From Thiocapsa rosea (GTDB lineage: Bacteria; Pseudomonadota; Gammaproteobacteria; Chromatiales; Chromatiaceae): a DNA stretch of 64,000 nt. Every line of letters begins with the position of its first letter. The first letter of the stretch is position 1. The position numbers were made by a program, and so were the translations under genes. Location of the stretch: NCBI RefSeq assembly GCF_003634315.1, contig NZ_RBXL01000001.1, forward strand, positions 5,126,501 through 5,190,500, given 5' to 3'. The notes beneath the pieces were generated by a model that saw nothing but the letters and a program-made list of their open reading frames with translations, had not been told where the DNA came from and searched no databases. This document shows positions 51,824 through 59,989 of this stretch, piece after piece.

Positions 51824-52626
51824 GTCGTCGTCAGTATCTGGTGTGTCTGCTCGGAATCCTGGCGCGCGAGGGACTGAGGTTCCTGCACCAGCGCGAACGC
51901 TTCTTCGGTGCCCTGGTTCGGCCCCTGGTCTGGCTCTTCATCTTCGCCGCCGGGTTCCGTTCAATCCTCGGGGTGTCCATTATCCCGCCCTACGAGACCT
52001 ACATCCTTTACGAGGAGTACATCGTCCCCGGTCTCGCGGCGATGATCCTGCTCTTCAGCGGCATGCAGAGCTCGCTCTCGATGGTCTACGATCGCGAAAT
52101 GGGCAGCATGCGCCTGCTCATGGTGAGCCCCTTCCCTCGCTGGTATCTGCTGCTGTGCAAGCTGCTTGCGGGCGCCCTGATCGCGGTCATCCAGGTCTAC
52201 TTGTTCCTCGCCATCGCCTGGTTCTGGGACGTGAAGCCGCCTCCGTTGGGCTTCGTCCTGGTCTTTCCCGCCTTGGTCCTCTCGGCGCTCATGCTCGGAG
52301 CCCTCGGCCTGTTTCTGTCCTCGGTCATCCGCCAGCTCGAGAACTTCGCCGGTGTCATGAACTTCGTCATCTTCCCCATGTTCTTCGCCTCGTCTGCCCT
52401 CTACCCCCTGTGGCGCATCCGCGAATCCAGTCCGATCCTATACGAAATCTGCCGCTTCAATCCCTTCACCGCTGCGGTGGAGCTGATTCGGTTCTCGCTC
52501 TACGCGCAGATCGACTGGGTCGCCTTGGGGGCGGTCGTCGTCACGCTCGCCCTCTTTCTCATGGCGGCCATCTACGGATATGACCCGGCCCGAGGCATGA
52601 TGCAATTCAAACAAGGCGGAGGCTGA
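51820..52626 (+). CDS. PQQ-associated ABC-2 type permease (PedC-like)
   Basis: A 268-residue ABC-2 permease with about six membrane segments and the family loop EYIVPGLAAMILLFSGMQSS and REMGSMRLLMVSPFPRWYLL. The same order (binding protein, propeller, ATPase, permease) is known beside quinoprotein ethanol or methanol dehydrogenases. Substrate and direction are unknown; ABC-2 permeases usually export, which fits poorly with a binding protein and makes the system unusual. Confidence 0.88.
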   Translation: MSRRQYLVCLLGILAREGLRFLHQRERFFGALVRPLVWLFIFAAGFRSILGVSIIPPYETYILYEEYIVPGLAAMILLFSGMQSSLSMVYDREMGSMRLLMVSPFPRWYLLLCKLLAGALIAVIQVYLFLAIAWFWDVKPPPLGFVLVFPALVLSALMLGALGLFLSSVIRQLENFAGVMNFVIFPMFFASSALYPLWRIRESSPILYEICRFNPFTAAVELIRFSLYAQIDWVALGAVVVTLALFLMAAIYGYDPARGMMQFKQGGG

Positions 52627-52680
52627 TGCGCACCGTCCAACCCCGCCCAACCCAACAGAGTCATCCGGAGAGCCGGTTTC

Positions 52681-53301
52681 ATGAGATCGTCGCGATCGTT
52701 TTACCAGGTCATCTGTTCCATGGTTGCCGTCATCGTGTTCCAGTCGGCATCCGCCGAGAGCAATGACTGGCCCTGTCAGCAGATTTTGGTCCCGCAGGTC
52801 TCAGCAGCGGTGGTCTGGGATGGCCCGCCGGTCGGCACCGAAACTTCGGACTGGCACGACGACCCGCGGGTGGCAACGCTCGTCGCCGCGATCACAACGC
52901 CCCTCTCCAACGAGGAGACGGCAGCCTCGGCCATCGCGGCCTTCGCGGCCGGGTTGAGCGCGGAGGAAAAGGATCGGGTCCTCACCCTCGCGTTCGCCGG
53001 AGTCCTCGAGACCTTGAATCGCGATCGGGCAAAACTGGTTGAAGGCATCAAGCGCTATTCCCGCGATCAGTCGAGGCGCGCCGAGGCCATCGGGGCCGAG
53101 CTCGACGCGATGGTCCGTCTCGAGAAGGATCCTTCCGATGCCGCCGCCGCCCGGCTCGCCGAGCTCACCGAGCGGATGGAGATCGAGCAACGCGTCTTCG
53201 ACGAGCGGGAACGTTCAATCGAATACCTCTGCATGCGCCCGGTCGCCGTCGAGCAGCGATTGGGATTCCTGGCACGGCGCATCGCCGAGCATCTCGACTA
53301 G
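52681..53301 (+). CDS. Exported protein of unknown function in the PQQ-associated operon
   Basis: A 206-residue protein I cannot assign. It has a signal peptide (about 1-25, ending SASAES), then DWPCQQILVPQVSAAVVWDGPP, and a long charged, probably helical/coiled-coil region (about 95-185: KDRVLTLAFAGVLETLNRDR, EKDPSDAAAARLAELTERME). Two Cys (WPCQQ and EYLCMRP) could form a disulfide. It follows the permease by 54 bases on the same strand and probably belongs to that operon. Its end abuts the gene-remnant region. Confidence 0.7.
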   Translation: MRSSRSFYQVICSMVAVIVFQSASAESNDWPCQQILVPQVSAAVVWDGPPVGTETSDWHDDPRVATLVAAITTPLSNEETAASAIAAFAAGLSAEEKDRVLTLAFAGVLETLNRDRAKLVEGIKRYSRDQSRRAEAIGAELDAMVRLEKDPSDAAAARLAELTERMEIEQRVFDERERSIEYLCMRPVAVEQRLGFLARRIAEHLD

Positions 53302-53329
53302 TCCAGCTCGGTCCGTTGCCGAGTACACC

Positions 53330-53491
53330 GTCCGGGACATCAAGGGAGAAAAGCGGATTCTCGGCGGCCGGCTCGCCCGGGTGGATGGCCATCAGTAGCC
53401 GACCGTCGCTGTCGGTGATCTCGAGGGTCTCGATATGGAAGACCGGAATTCCGTCGACGAGTCCCGTGTCCATAGGATGTCGGGCTACCAA
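53330..53491 (-). pseudogene. SoxZ-like domain remnant
   Basis: The minus strand reads LVARHPMDTGLVDGIPVFHI then ETLEITDSDGRLLM and AENPLFSLDV, which matches the SoxZ pattern (HPMETG, IPAHFIETL, NPFLAF). It stops short, covering roughly half a SoxZ domain, and runs into the 3' end of the 206-residue gene. No start codon or Shine-Dalgarno is evident. It looks like a truncated second SoxYZ-type carrier; the intact one is at 40 kb. Confidence 0.6.
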
Positions 53492-53642
53492 TCCGTCGGA
53501 CAGCCGCGGCAGTTGTCGAAGGTCGCGTCGGGAAGATGGTGAATCGCTTCACGGACCCTTCCATCACGGCGTCGGTGAAGTTCACCGTATTGAACTTGGC
53601 CTCCTGAGGGTTGGCGCTGATCAGCTTGGCACCGACAAACCA

Positions 53643-53720
53643 GGGTATGGAGACGATGCCCGAGCCGGTCTGGAATTTCCCAAGCTCCGTGCCGTTGGTC
53701 GCGTCGAAGGCCTTCATATA
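53643..53720 (-). pseudogene. C-terminal fragment of a PQQ-dependent dehydrogenase
   Basis: The minus strand encodes YMKAFDATNGTELGKFQTGS then GIVSIP, the signature of the last propeller blade of quinoprotein alcohol dehydrogenases (Y-hydrophobic-xAFDAxTGxxLWxFxTGSGI). Only about 26 residues are recognisable; downstream codons to about 53485 (ending NCRGCPTDW after a one-base frame change) are not recognisable. It is the only trace of a quinoprotein dehydrogenase in the window. Confidence 0.55.
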
Positions 53721-53810
53721 GCTAGAACGCAATGTGTTTCTTCTGATCGGATACCAAGCAGCACGGCTCGGGGCGACCTTCGTTTCCTCCGTCCTCATGG
53801 AAGTGAGTTG

Positions 53811-53830
53811 CGGGTGGCTTCGGCCACCCG
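53811..53830. terminator. UUCG-tetraloop hairpin, probable terminator
   Basis: A perfect 8-bp stem CGGGTGGC/GCCACCCG closed by TTCG, the very stable UUCG tetraloop, lies between the plus-strand PQQ operon and the minus-strand receptor gene. On the plus strand ACTTTCTT follows, a modest U-run. It could end transcription from either side. The rest of 53492-53960 holds only the remnants listed. Confidence 0.55.
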
Positions 53831-53960
53831 ACTTTCTTCGTGGCGTAATCGGGCCTTGCCGGGTTTAGGGTTCTCAGGAGAACGACAGCACGTGCGACGA
53901 GCCTGGATCAGGTCGAGCACAGAGGCGACTGACGGAGCCGCCCGGTTCCCGCGAAACGAC

Positions 53961-56195
53961 TCAGAAGCTGTAGCTCGCCGTGATGCCGATCAGGACACTG
54001 GTGCCGGGGCCGGGCGCGTAAAACCGGCCGTTCGCGTCGTTGACGCTCACCGCGGAGATGTAGGACTCGTCCAGTACATTGTCGATGCGCACGAACTCCG
54101 AGAGCCGGAGTCCGCCCAGGTCCTGCGTAAAGCCCGCGCGGAGGTTGGCGAGCCAGTATCCGGGCGCCGTCTCGCTGTTGCGATCGTTCACGTAGACCTT
54201 GTCCTGACCGTAGAGGCTGACCGCCGCGTCGAAGCCCAGGGGCTCGTAGGCGTAGGAGAGCTCACCGAAGAGCGTGAACGCGGGGACGCCCGGGATGCGG
54301 TTGCCCGACTCGACGGTTGTCACATTGAGGGTCGGCGCGACGGTGCGGCACGGAATGCCCGCGCAGGCCGGGAAGCTCTCGGTGAATGCGCTGTCCAGGT
54401 AGGTCGCCGCCAGATAGCCGGCAAAACCCCGGCCGAGAGGTGACTCCAGCAGCAGCTCCACACCTCGGCGACGCGACGCGGGCGCGTTCCGGTAGGTCGC
54501 CCGTCCGCCCCCGTTGGTCGCCACGGTCAGCTCGTCGTCGGTGTCGATCTGGAAGAGTGCGAGATTCAGCCGGGCGTCCGCGCCGAGCAGAAATTTGGCG
54601 CCGATCTCGTAATGCCGGCTCACGGCGGGATCCAGACCCAGGTTCAGGCCGGCACCGCCGTCGGGGCGATAGGCCAGCTCGGTGAAGGTCGGCGTCTCGA
54701 AGGTCTTGCCGAGGTTGGCGTAGAGATTGATCGAGGGCGTCAGGCTGTAGAGGAGGCCGAGCGCGGGCGTCCATGCGCCGTAGGTCCGACTGCCGCTGTC
54801 GTCGGGGTTGAGGTTGGCGGCCGTGATCGGAACGGTCGAGCCGCTGCAGGTGCCCGGCCGGGTGCCGGGTGCGGTCACGCGATCGGGGGTGCAGATGAAG
54901 CCGTCGTCGGAGTCGAAGCGGACCTCGGTGTAGCGTAACCCCAGATCCAGACTCCAGCGGGGTGCGAACCCCCAGGTGCCCTGAACGAAGGTTCCCCAAC
55001 TCGCCACGGTATTGTCTTCGTCGCGCTTGAGCGCGGCACGCTCGCCCAAGACGTTGAGATAACCTTTGCGCTCCTCCGAAGACCGATCGTATTCCCCGCC
55101 CAGGATCAAGGTCAGGGGGCCGTCGGCGAGTGTCGTCGAATGGGTCCACAGGAGGTTTCCGCCGGCAAAACGCCGATCGAACGCGCTCACGCCGCCCGAG
55201 GCCGTGATGGCGTTCTGGTTGGCGAGCGGGATGGCGAGGTACTGCTCGTTGCTGCGTGTCCCGGTGTAGGCCATGACGCGCAGGTCGTCCGCAGCGCTCA
55301 GCGGCTGATCCAGGACGACCCCGCCCTGGAGGTTGTCGAGCGTGCGCCGGGTTTGAAAGGTCAGCGCGGCCGGCGACGCCTGACGGCGATTGCGCTTGAG
55401 CTCTTCCGCGGTCAGGCCGAGCGGATCTCGGGCCTCCGGCAGATTCAAGGCGTTCGCGATCAGGCTGAGGGTACCGCCGCCGTCGAGCGCGACCTTGAGC
55501 TTGGTGTTGCCCTGCTCCTTGGTGGCGCGACTCCAATCGCGGTAGCCGTCGGTCTGCGCGCGGGACAGATCGACGACATAGTTCAGGCGCCCGGCCTCGC
55601 CACCCAGCTTGGATCCGGCGATCCAGGTGCCGTCGCTGCCACCCATCAGACGCACCGACAGGGTCGGCTCGGGTGGGCCGTCCTCGGTGAAGACCTGCAC
55701 GACGCCGCCCGAGTGGTTGCCGTAGAGGGCGGAGAACCCGCCGCGCATCACCTCGATGGACCGCGCCGAGCCGAGATCGAAGAGTCCGGGTCCGCCTTGT
55801 CCGTCGGGCGTGCTGGCGGGGATGCCGTCCGCGATCAGCTTGATCCCGCGTGTCCCGAACTGGGAGCGTCCGCCAAAGCCGCGGATCATGATCTGCTCTT
55901 CCTGCGCATAGGTCCCGCGGTTGGTCACGACCGTTCCGGGGACACGCGGCAGATCCTCGGAGATCAGCACCATGGGCTTTTGATCCTGGATGATCGCCTT
56001 GTCCAGGACGTCGATGGCGACCGGCAGATCGAAGGTGCTTTCGCCCACGCGCGTGGCCGTGACCACCAGGGGCCCGAGTTGAACGATCTCATCCTCCGGG
56101 TCAAGCGTCTGGACCTCCTGCGCCGAGGCGCTCCCCAAAAAAACAGCCGCAAACGCAAAGGCCAGGCGCCCTCGATTCTCCGGTGAAGTTTCCAT
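53961..56195 (-). CDS. TonB-dependent receptor of the PqqU/YncD family (probable PQQ receptor)
   Basis: A 744-residue receptor with signal peptide (about 1-26), TonB box region (GPLVVTATRV), plug (EDLPRVPGTVVTNRGTYAQEEQIMIRGFGGRSQFGTRGI) and barrel ending TASYSF. Many segments follow E. coli YncD/PqqU as I recall it: DGIPASTPDGQGG, EVMRGGFSALYGNHSGGV, RKGYLNV, LRYTEVRFDSDD, ELAYRPDGGAGLNLGL, ALFQIDTDDE and GGGRATYRNA. PqqU takes up PQQ across the outer membrane. Position beside PQQ-associated genes and a dedicated exbBDD-tonB set strengthens the assignment. GGAGGG lies 10 bases before the ATG. Confidence 0.85.
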   Translation of the reverse strand: METSPENRGRLAFAFAAVFLGSASAQEVQTLDPEDEIVQLGPLVVTATRVGESTFDLPVAIDVLDKAIIQDQKPMVLISEDLPRVPGTVVTNRGTYAQEEQIMIRGFGGRSQFGTRGIKLIADGIPASTPDGQGGPGLFDLGSARSIEVMRGGFSALYGNHSGGVVQVFTEDGPPEPTLSVRLMGGSDGTWIAGSKLGGEAGRLNYVVDLSRAQTDGYRDWSRATKEQGNTKLKVALDGGGTLSLIANALNLPEARDPLGLTAEELKRNRRQASPAALTFQTRRTLDNLQGGVVLDQPLSAADDLRVMAYTGTRSNEQYLAIPLANQNAITASGGVSAFDRRFAGGNLLWTHSTTLADGPLTLILGGEYDRSSEERKGYLNVLGERAALKRDEDNTVASWGTFVQGTWGFAPRWSLDLGLRYTEVRFDSDDGFICTPDRVTAPGTRPGTCSGSTVPITAANLNPDDSGSRTYGAWTPALGLLYSLTPSINLYANLGKTFETPTFTELAYRPDGGAGLNLGLDPAVSRHYEIGAKFLLGADARLNLALFQIDTDDELTVATNGGGRATYRNAPASRRRGVELLLESPLGRGFAGYLAATYLDSAFTESFPACAGIPCRTVAPTLNVTTVESGNRIPGVPAFTLFGELSYAYEPLGFDAAVSLYGQDKVYVNDRNSETAPGYWLANLRAGFTQDLGGLRLSEFVRIDNVLDESYISAVSVNDANGRFYAPGPGTSVLIGITASYSF

Positions 56196-56550
56196 TGCTT
56201 CGCTTCCCTCCGAATCTGTGTTGAACTCCGCCCTGTCGCGCGTGAGTACACAAGATGGATCTGATCCTAAATGAAACAGGGTGTTCAGGTGTGGAGCAAG
56301 TGCGGACCACCGCTGCCGCTCCGTCCGGCCGATAGCGGCCGCTGGCAGCCGAGCACCGCCGGCCCCGGAAAGGCGCAGACGCCCCTGTCGACTCTCCGAG
56401 TGCCGCGGGTCTCCTCGTTGTGCCTGTGCTCCACGTTCTCGTCACCTCGTCGCTGATGGTTGATGCATTCCGGTCGCAGTGTTCCCGCACCCGTATCGGG
56501 GACTCCGAAAGCAAACAGTGCGCCAGCGCATCCACCTCCACTTCGTGGTA

Positions 56551-56566
56551 TGGCAAGTCGTTTGCC
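56551..56566 (+). promoter_or_regulatory. Sigma54 -24/-12 element upstream of the decayed activator gene
   Basis: TGGCAAG-TCGT-TTGCC on the plus strand; the same bases read AGGCAAA-CGAC-TTGCCA on the minus strand, so GG-N10-GC is satisfied both ways. On the plus strand it would start near 56577, 104 bases before the pseudogene ATG; on the minus strand it would serve the PqqU-like gene with a long leader. No 18-bp repeat is found nearby. Bases 56196-56550 show no gene. Confidence 0.5.
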
Positions 56567-56680
56567 TCGATTTAAAACCCTGCTCGGTCACGGCCATTGT
56601 CTCGATTCCCAGCAGGTGTTAATTTTCGAAACAGACTTGAAGAAGAAGAACAACTCCCCGAGACGAGAGCCGGAGGAGTA

Positions 56681-57127
56681 ATGAACGATTCGACGATGGG
56701 CCGCGAGCCGCATGAGCTACGCCTCTTCAAGGCGCGGCAGCAGTTCTTCGAACGAGGGCAATTCATGGATCGCAGCACCCGCGCCCCCTTCGCCCTGCAG
56801 TCGCTGAGACCCGCGGCGGCGAGCCGGTCTACGCGCGGCTGCGCGGCACACCGGCATTGCGCGCGAATCCGCCGCGGGCAAGGAACTGTTCGCGCGGGCC
56901 TTCCACTTTTCCGGACCGCGCCAGGATGGTCCCTTCGTGGCCCTGAACTGCGCAGCTATTCCTGAAAATTTGATCGCTTCGATCGGCGTGGTCGCAGCCT
57001 GGACGAGATCGAGCTCGAAGCGATCGGCGCGGTGATGCGCGAACTCGGCGGGAATGTATCGGCTGCGGCTCGGCGCCTGGGGATCAACCGCAACACCCTG
57101 TATCGCAAGATCGGTCGGATGAACTAG
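56681..57127 (+). pseudogene. Decayed AcoR-type sigma54 activator
   Basis: The start is intact: GGAGGAG, ATG, then MNDSTMGREPHELRLFKARQ, the N-terminus of an AcoR-type protein. About 45 codons later the frame is lost. Another frame then reads [20 protein letters not shown] and [16 protein letters not shown], the Walker A region of the AAA+ domain, followed by a jump straight to the C-terminal Fis helix-turn-helix ([39 protein letters not shown], stop at 57125). The GAF and most of the AAA+ domain are deleted. It is a paralogue of the intact activator at 33-35 kb and presumably once controlled the PQQ genes around it. Confidence 0.85.
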
Positions 57128-57294
57128 GCCAGCGTCGACATCCGCCGAATCCTGATCAACGAGGTTCTCGAGTGTCGCGACGCCGAGTCCGAGTCCGCAG
57201 GCGGTTTGCATCGAGCGCTTGGCATTCTCGACGTGCGCCGAGATGCAGCTGGTGAAGTGACCGATGACGCCGCACCGCGCCTAGGAGAGACCCC

Positions 57295-58104
57295 ATGTCT
57301 GAAACCGCGTATGCCGCCGCACTTGCTCCGATGACCGCCGCGGCGGCCGACATGCCGGATCCAGTGACGGCAACGCAATCCTGGTTCGGCATGATCGTGC
57401 CGTCCCCGATCGCGGCCGCGATCCCCGAGCCGCTGCGCGCCCTGTTCGACGCCGGGGGTCCGGTGATGCTGATCCTGGCGGCGATGTCGGTCTTCGCCCT
57501 GACCATCGTCCTGATCAAGCTCTGGCAGTTTGCCCGCTTGCGCAACGGCGGTGCCGAATCCGTCGAGCCCGCGCTGCGCGACTGGCGGGCCGGTCGACGT
57601 CACGAGGCAGTCGAGCGGCTCGCGCAGGCACGTAATCCGCTCGCCGAGGTGGTTCGGTCCGCCATGCTCGGGAGTCTCCACCCAAATGATCCGGCGGCGC
57701 TGCGCGAAGAGATCGAGCGCCGGGCTGCACACCTGCTGACGGCCTTGCGCAGCCATCTACGCGGGCTAGAGGTGATCGCGAGCCTTGGTCCGCTGCTGGG
57801 TCTTCTGGGAACCGTGATCGGGATGATCGACGCCTTTCGTGCACTCGAGGCGGCCGGCAATCAGGTCGATCCATCGGTGCTCTCCGGCGGGATCTGGGTC
57901 GCTTTGCTGACCACGGCCGCGGGGCTGGCGGTCGCCATCCCGACCGTCGTTGCACTGAATTGGCTCGAGCGACTCCTCGAAGGTGTGACCCGTCGCTTGG
58001 AGGATCAGGTCACCCGCGTCTTCACCGGGGGACTTCGGCTCGAAGAACCGGTCGTCGCACCACCAAGGCCGTTGGCCACGCCGAGGATTCCCGATGCGCT
58101 TTGA
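57295..58104 (+). CDS. exbB: ExbB/TolQ-type proton channel protein
   Basis: A 269-residue MotA/TolQ/ExbB protein with three membrane segments (PVMLILAAMSVFALTIVLIKLW, IASLGPLLGLLGTVIGMIDAF, GGIWVALLTTAAGLAVAIPTVVAL). It forms the proton channel that powers TonB. AGGAG lies 8 bases before the ATG. It overlaps the first exbD by 11 bases. Its position beside the PqqU-like receptor suggests a dedicated energiser for that receptor. The 160 bases before it hold nothing I recognise. Confidence 0.92.
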   Translation: MSETAYAAALAPMTAAAADMPDPVTATQSWFGMIVPSPIAAAIPEPLRALFDAGGPVMLILAAMSVFALTIVLIKLWQFARLRNGGAESVEPALRDWRAGRRHEAVERLAQARNPLAEVVRSAMLGSLHPNDPAALREEIERRAAHLLTALRSHLRGLEVIASLGPLLGLLGTVIGMIDAFRALEAAGNQVDPSVLSGGIWVALLTTAAGLAVAIPTVVALNWLERLLEGVTRRLEDQVTRVFTGGLRLEEPVVAPPRPLATPRIPDAL

Positions 58105-58483
58105 TTCGCCCGCGCAGCATCGCCGACTGATCAGCTTGACCCCGTTGATCGACGTGGTGTTCATCCTGTTGGTCTTCTTCATGCTCGCCTCCAGCCTGAT
58201 TCGATGGCATGCCGTCGAGATGGGCGCGCCGGCCTCCGCGACCGCCGGGACGCCGGTGGTTGGGTCTTGGTTGGTGCGCGTGCAGCCCGAAGGCATCGAC
58301 CTCAACGCCGAGGCGATCGCCGCAGCAAATCTTGCCGAACGGGTCGCGACACGGATCGGCGAAGACCCATCGCAGCGTATCCTGATCCAGCCGGCGCCCG
58401 GCGTCAGCCTGCAGCAGCTGGTCGACGTGTTAGACCTCTTGCGCGACGCCGGGGCAAGGCACCTGACCCTCTTACGCCTCTGA
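58094..58483 (+). CDS. exbD: ExbD protein 1 (with the conserved transmembrane Asp)
   Basis: A 129-residue ExbD/TolR protein. Its single membrane segment SLTPLIDVVFILLVFFMLAS keeps the Asp that carries protons in the ExbB-ExbD channel (Asp25 of E. coli ExbD). The periplasmic domain follows. It sits between exbB and a second exbD. Confidence 0.92.
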   Translation: MRFDSPAQHRRLISLTPLIDVVFILLVFFMLASSLIRWHAVEMGAPASATAGTPVVGSWLVRVQPEGIDLNAEAIAAANLAERVATRIGEDPSQRILIQPAPGVSLQQLVDVLDLLRDAGARHLTLLRL

Positions 58484-58489
58484 ATCCTC

Positions 58490-58894
58490 ATGCGATTGAA
58501 ACGTCCCAAGCCAGCAGCCGACAGCGAGGCCAATTTGATTCCGCTAATCAATATCGTCTTTCTGCTGCTGATCTTCTTCATGTTGGCAGGTCGGCTTGCA
58601 CCGACCGAGTCGATCGTCTTGGAACCCCCGCGCTCCGTCAGCCCGCAGAGCGCTCGAGCGACGCCGCTGGTCATATTGATCGACCGAACGGGGCAGATCA
58701 GATTCAACGGCGAGATGGTCGACGACACGACTCTCGCTGAGCGGGTTGCCGAAATCGTCGCAGACGTCCCTCCGCACCTGCAGATCAAGGCAGACGCGAC
58801 CCTCGAAGCGCTTCGTTTGGTCGATTTGCTCGAGCATTTGCGCGCAGCCGGAGCCGAAGACATCGACCTCCTGACCTTGGCGCGAGATGAATGA
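58490..58894 (+). CDS. ExbD protein 2 (Asn in place of the channel Asp)
   Basis: A 134-residue ExbD/TolR protein. The membrane segment reads LIPLINIVFLLLIFFMLAG, so the channel Asp is Asn (codon AAT). The rest of the domain looks normal (TPLVILIDRTGQIRFNGEMV, LQIKADATLEALRLVDLLEHLR). It could pair with ExbD 1 to give a complex with a single protonatable site. It overlaps tonB by four bases (ATGA). Confidence 0.9.
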   Translation: MRLKRPKPAADSEANLIPLINIVFLLLIFFMLAGRLAPTESIVLEPPRSVSPQSARATPLVILIDRTGQIRFNGEMVDDTTLAERVAEIVADVPPHLQIKADATLEALRLVDLLEHLRAAGAEDIDLLTLARDE

Positions 58895-59790
58895 TTGAGC
58901 CGCGAAGCTATCAGTGGGTCCTCGCGCTCCTCTTCGCCCTCGCAGCCCATCTCGCCCTCGCGAAGCTGCTCGAGCCGTCGGCGCCGATCGAGTTGCACGA
59001 TCCCGGCATCCGCATCTCGCTCGGAGGGGCCGGACCTGCCGGAGGCGACGGCGCAGCCGACGCGGTGGAAACCATCGAGATGGACGCCCTACCGACCGCG
59101 ACTGTGGATGCGACCGCGATCCGGGCCGTCAGCGCCCCCGCCCTCTCCCCGACGCTCGCCCCGACACTCGCCACGGCCAACGAAACCGTCCGGGCTGCCG
59201 AGCCCGCACCGCCTCCCCCAATCACCGCCGTGGAGCCATCGAGTCCGAAGCCGAAGGCCAAGGCGGTCCGCAGCCGCGAGACCCCGCCACCACCGATCGC
59301 TCGCGCTCGGGCCGCGCCCAAGCCCAAAACCGAGTCGGGACCACAAGCGATAAACCCCCGACCGACCTCCGCCAAGACAGCATCCGTGGATGCGAACGCA
59401 ACCGGTAAAGCCAGCGGCAAACAGGGCGCGGCCGGCGCAGGTGCCCCGTCCGCGACCGGAGCAGGCGGCGGCGGAACGGCCGGAAAGGGCGACGGGGGCA
59501 CGTCCAAAGACCGTTACTACGCAGAGCTCGCGGCTTGGCTGGAACGTCACAAACGCTACCCCTCCCAAGCCCGGAAACTGCGTCAGGAAGGCATCGTCAG
59601 GGTCCGCTTCGTGATCGATCGCAGTGGGAAGGTCATCTCGCATCAGATCGAAACGAGTTCGGGCCATACCGCGCTCGATCATGCCGCATCGGAGCTGCTC
59701 AGACGCGCGTCCCCGATGCCTGCTATCCCGGCAAGCATGGGCCAGTCCAGGCTTGAGATTGTGGTCCCGATCGCCTACCGATTGCGTTGA
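58891..59790 (+). CDS. tonB: TonB energy-transducing protein
   Basis: A 299-residue TonB: one N-terminal membrane helix (YQWVLALLFALAAHLALAKLL), a long Pro/Ala/Lys-rich periplasmic linker (about 95-200: PAPPPPITAVEPSSPKPKAK) and a C-terminal domain with the YP motif (ERHKRYPSQARKLRQEG) and VRVRFVIDRSGKVISHQIETSSGHTALDHA. It links ExbBD to outer-membrane receptors; both receptors in this window are candidate partners. Confidence 0.92.
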   Translation: MIEPRSYQWVLALLFALAAHLALAKLLEPSAPIELHDPGIRISLGGAGPAGGDGAADAVETIEMDALPTATVDATAIRAVSAPALSPTLAPTLATANETVRAAEPAPPPPITAVEPSSPKPKAKAVRSRETPPPPIARARAAPKPKTESGPQAINPRPTSAKTASVDANATGKASGKQGAAGAGAPSATGAGGGGTAGKGDGGTSKDRYYAELAAWLERHKRYPSQARKLRQEGIVRVRFVIDRSGKVISHQIETSSGHTALDHAASELLRRASPMPAIPASMGQSRLEIVVPIAYRLR

Positions 59791-59989
59791 CAAGGCTCGG
59801 CAGAGTGACCACTCCAGCGCAGCTCAGGCGAGCCCATCGGACGTCTCGCGCTCTTTCGACATAAGCTATCGGCTCAGGCATCGACCGGCCTGGACACGGC
59901 TCCGGGGGGACGTTACCTCTTCAACAGCTGAGACTAAGCAAAGCGATCCGCCCCCGACGACACCGCACACAGGCTCCATAGCCGACGCG

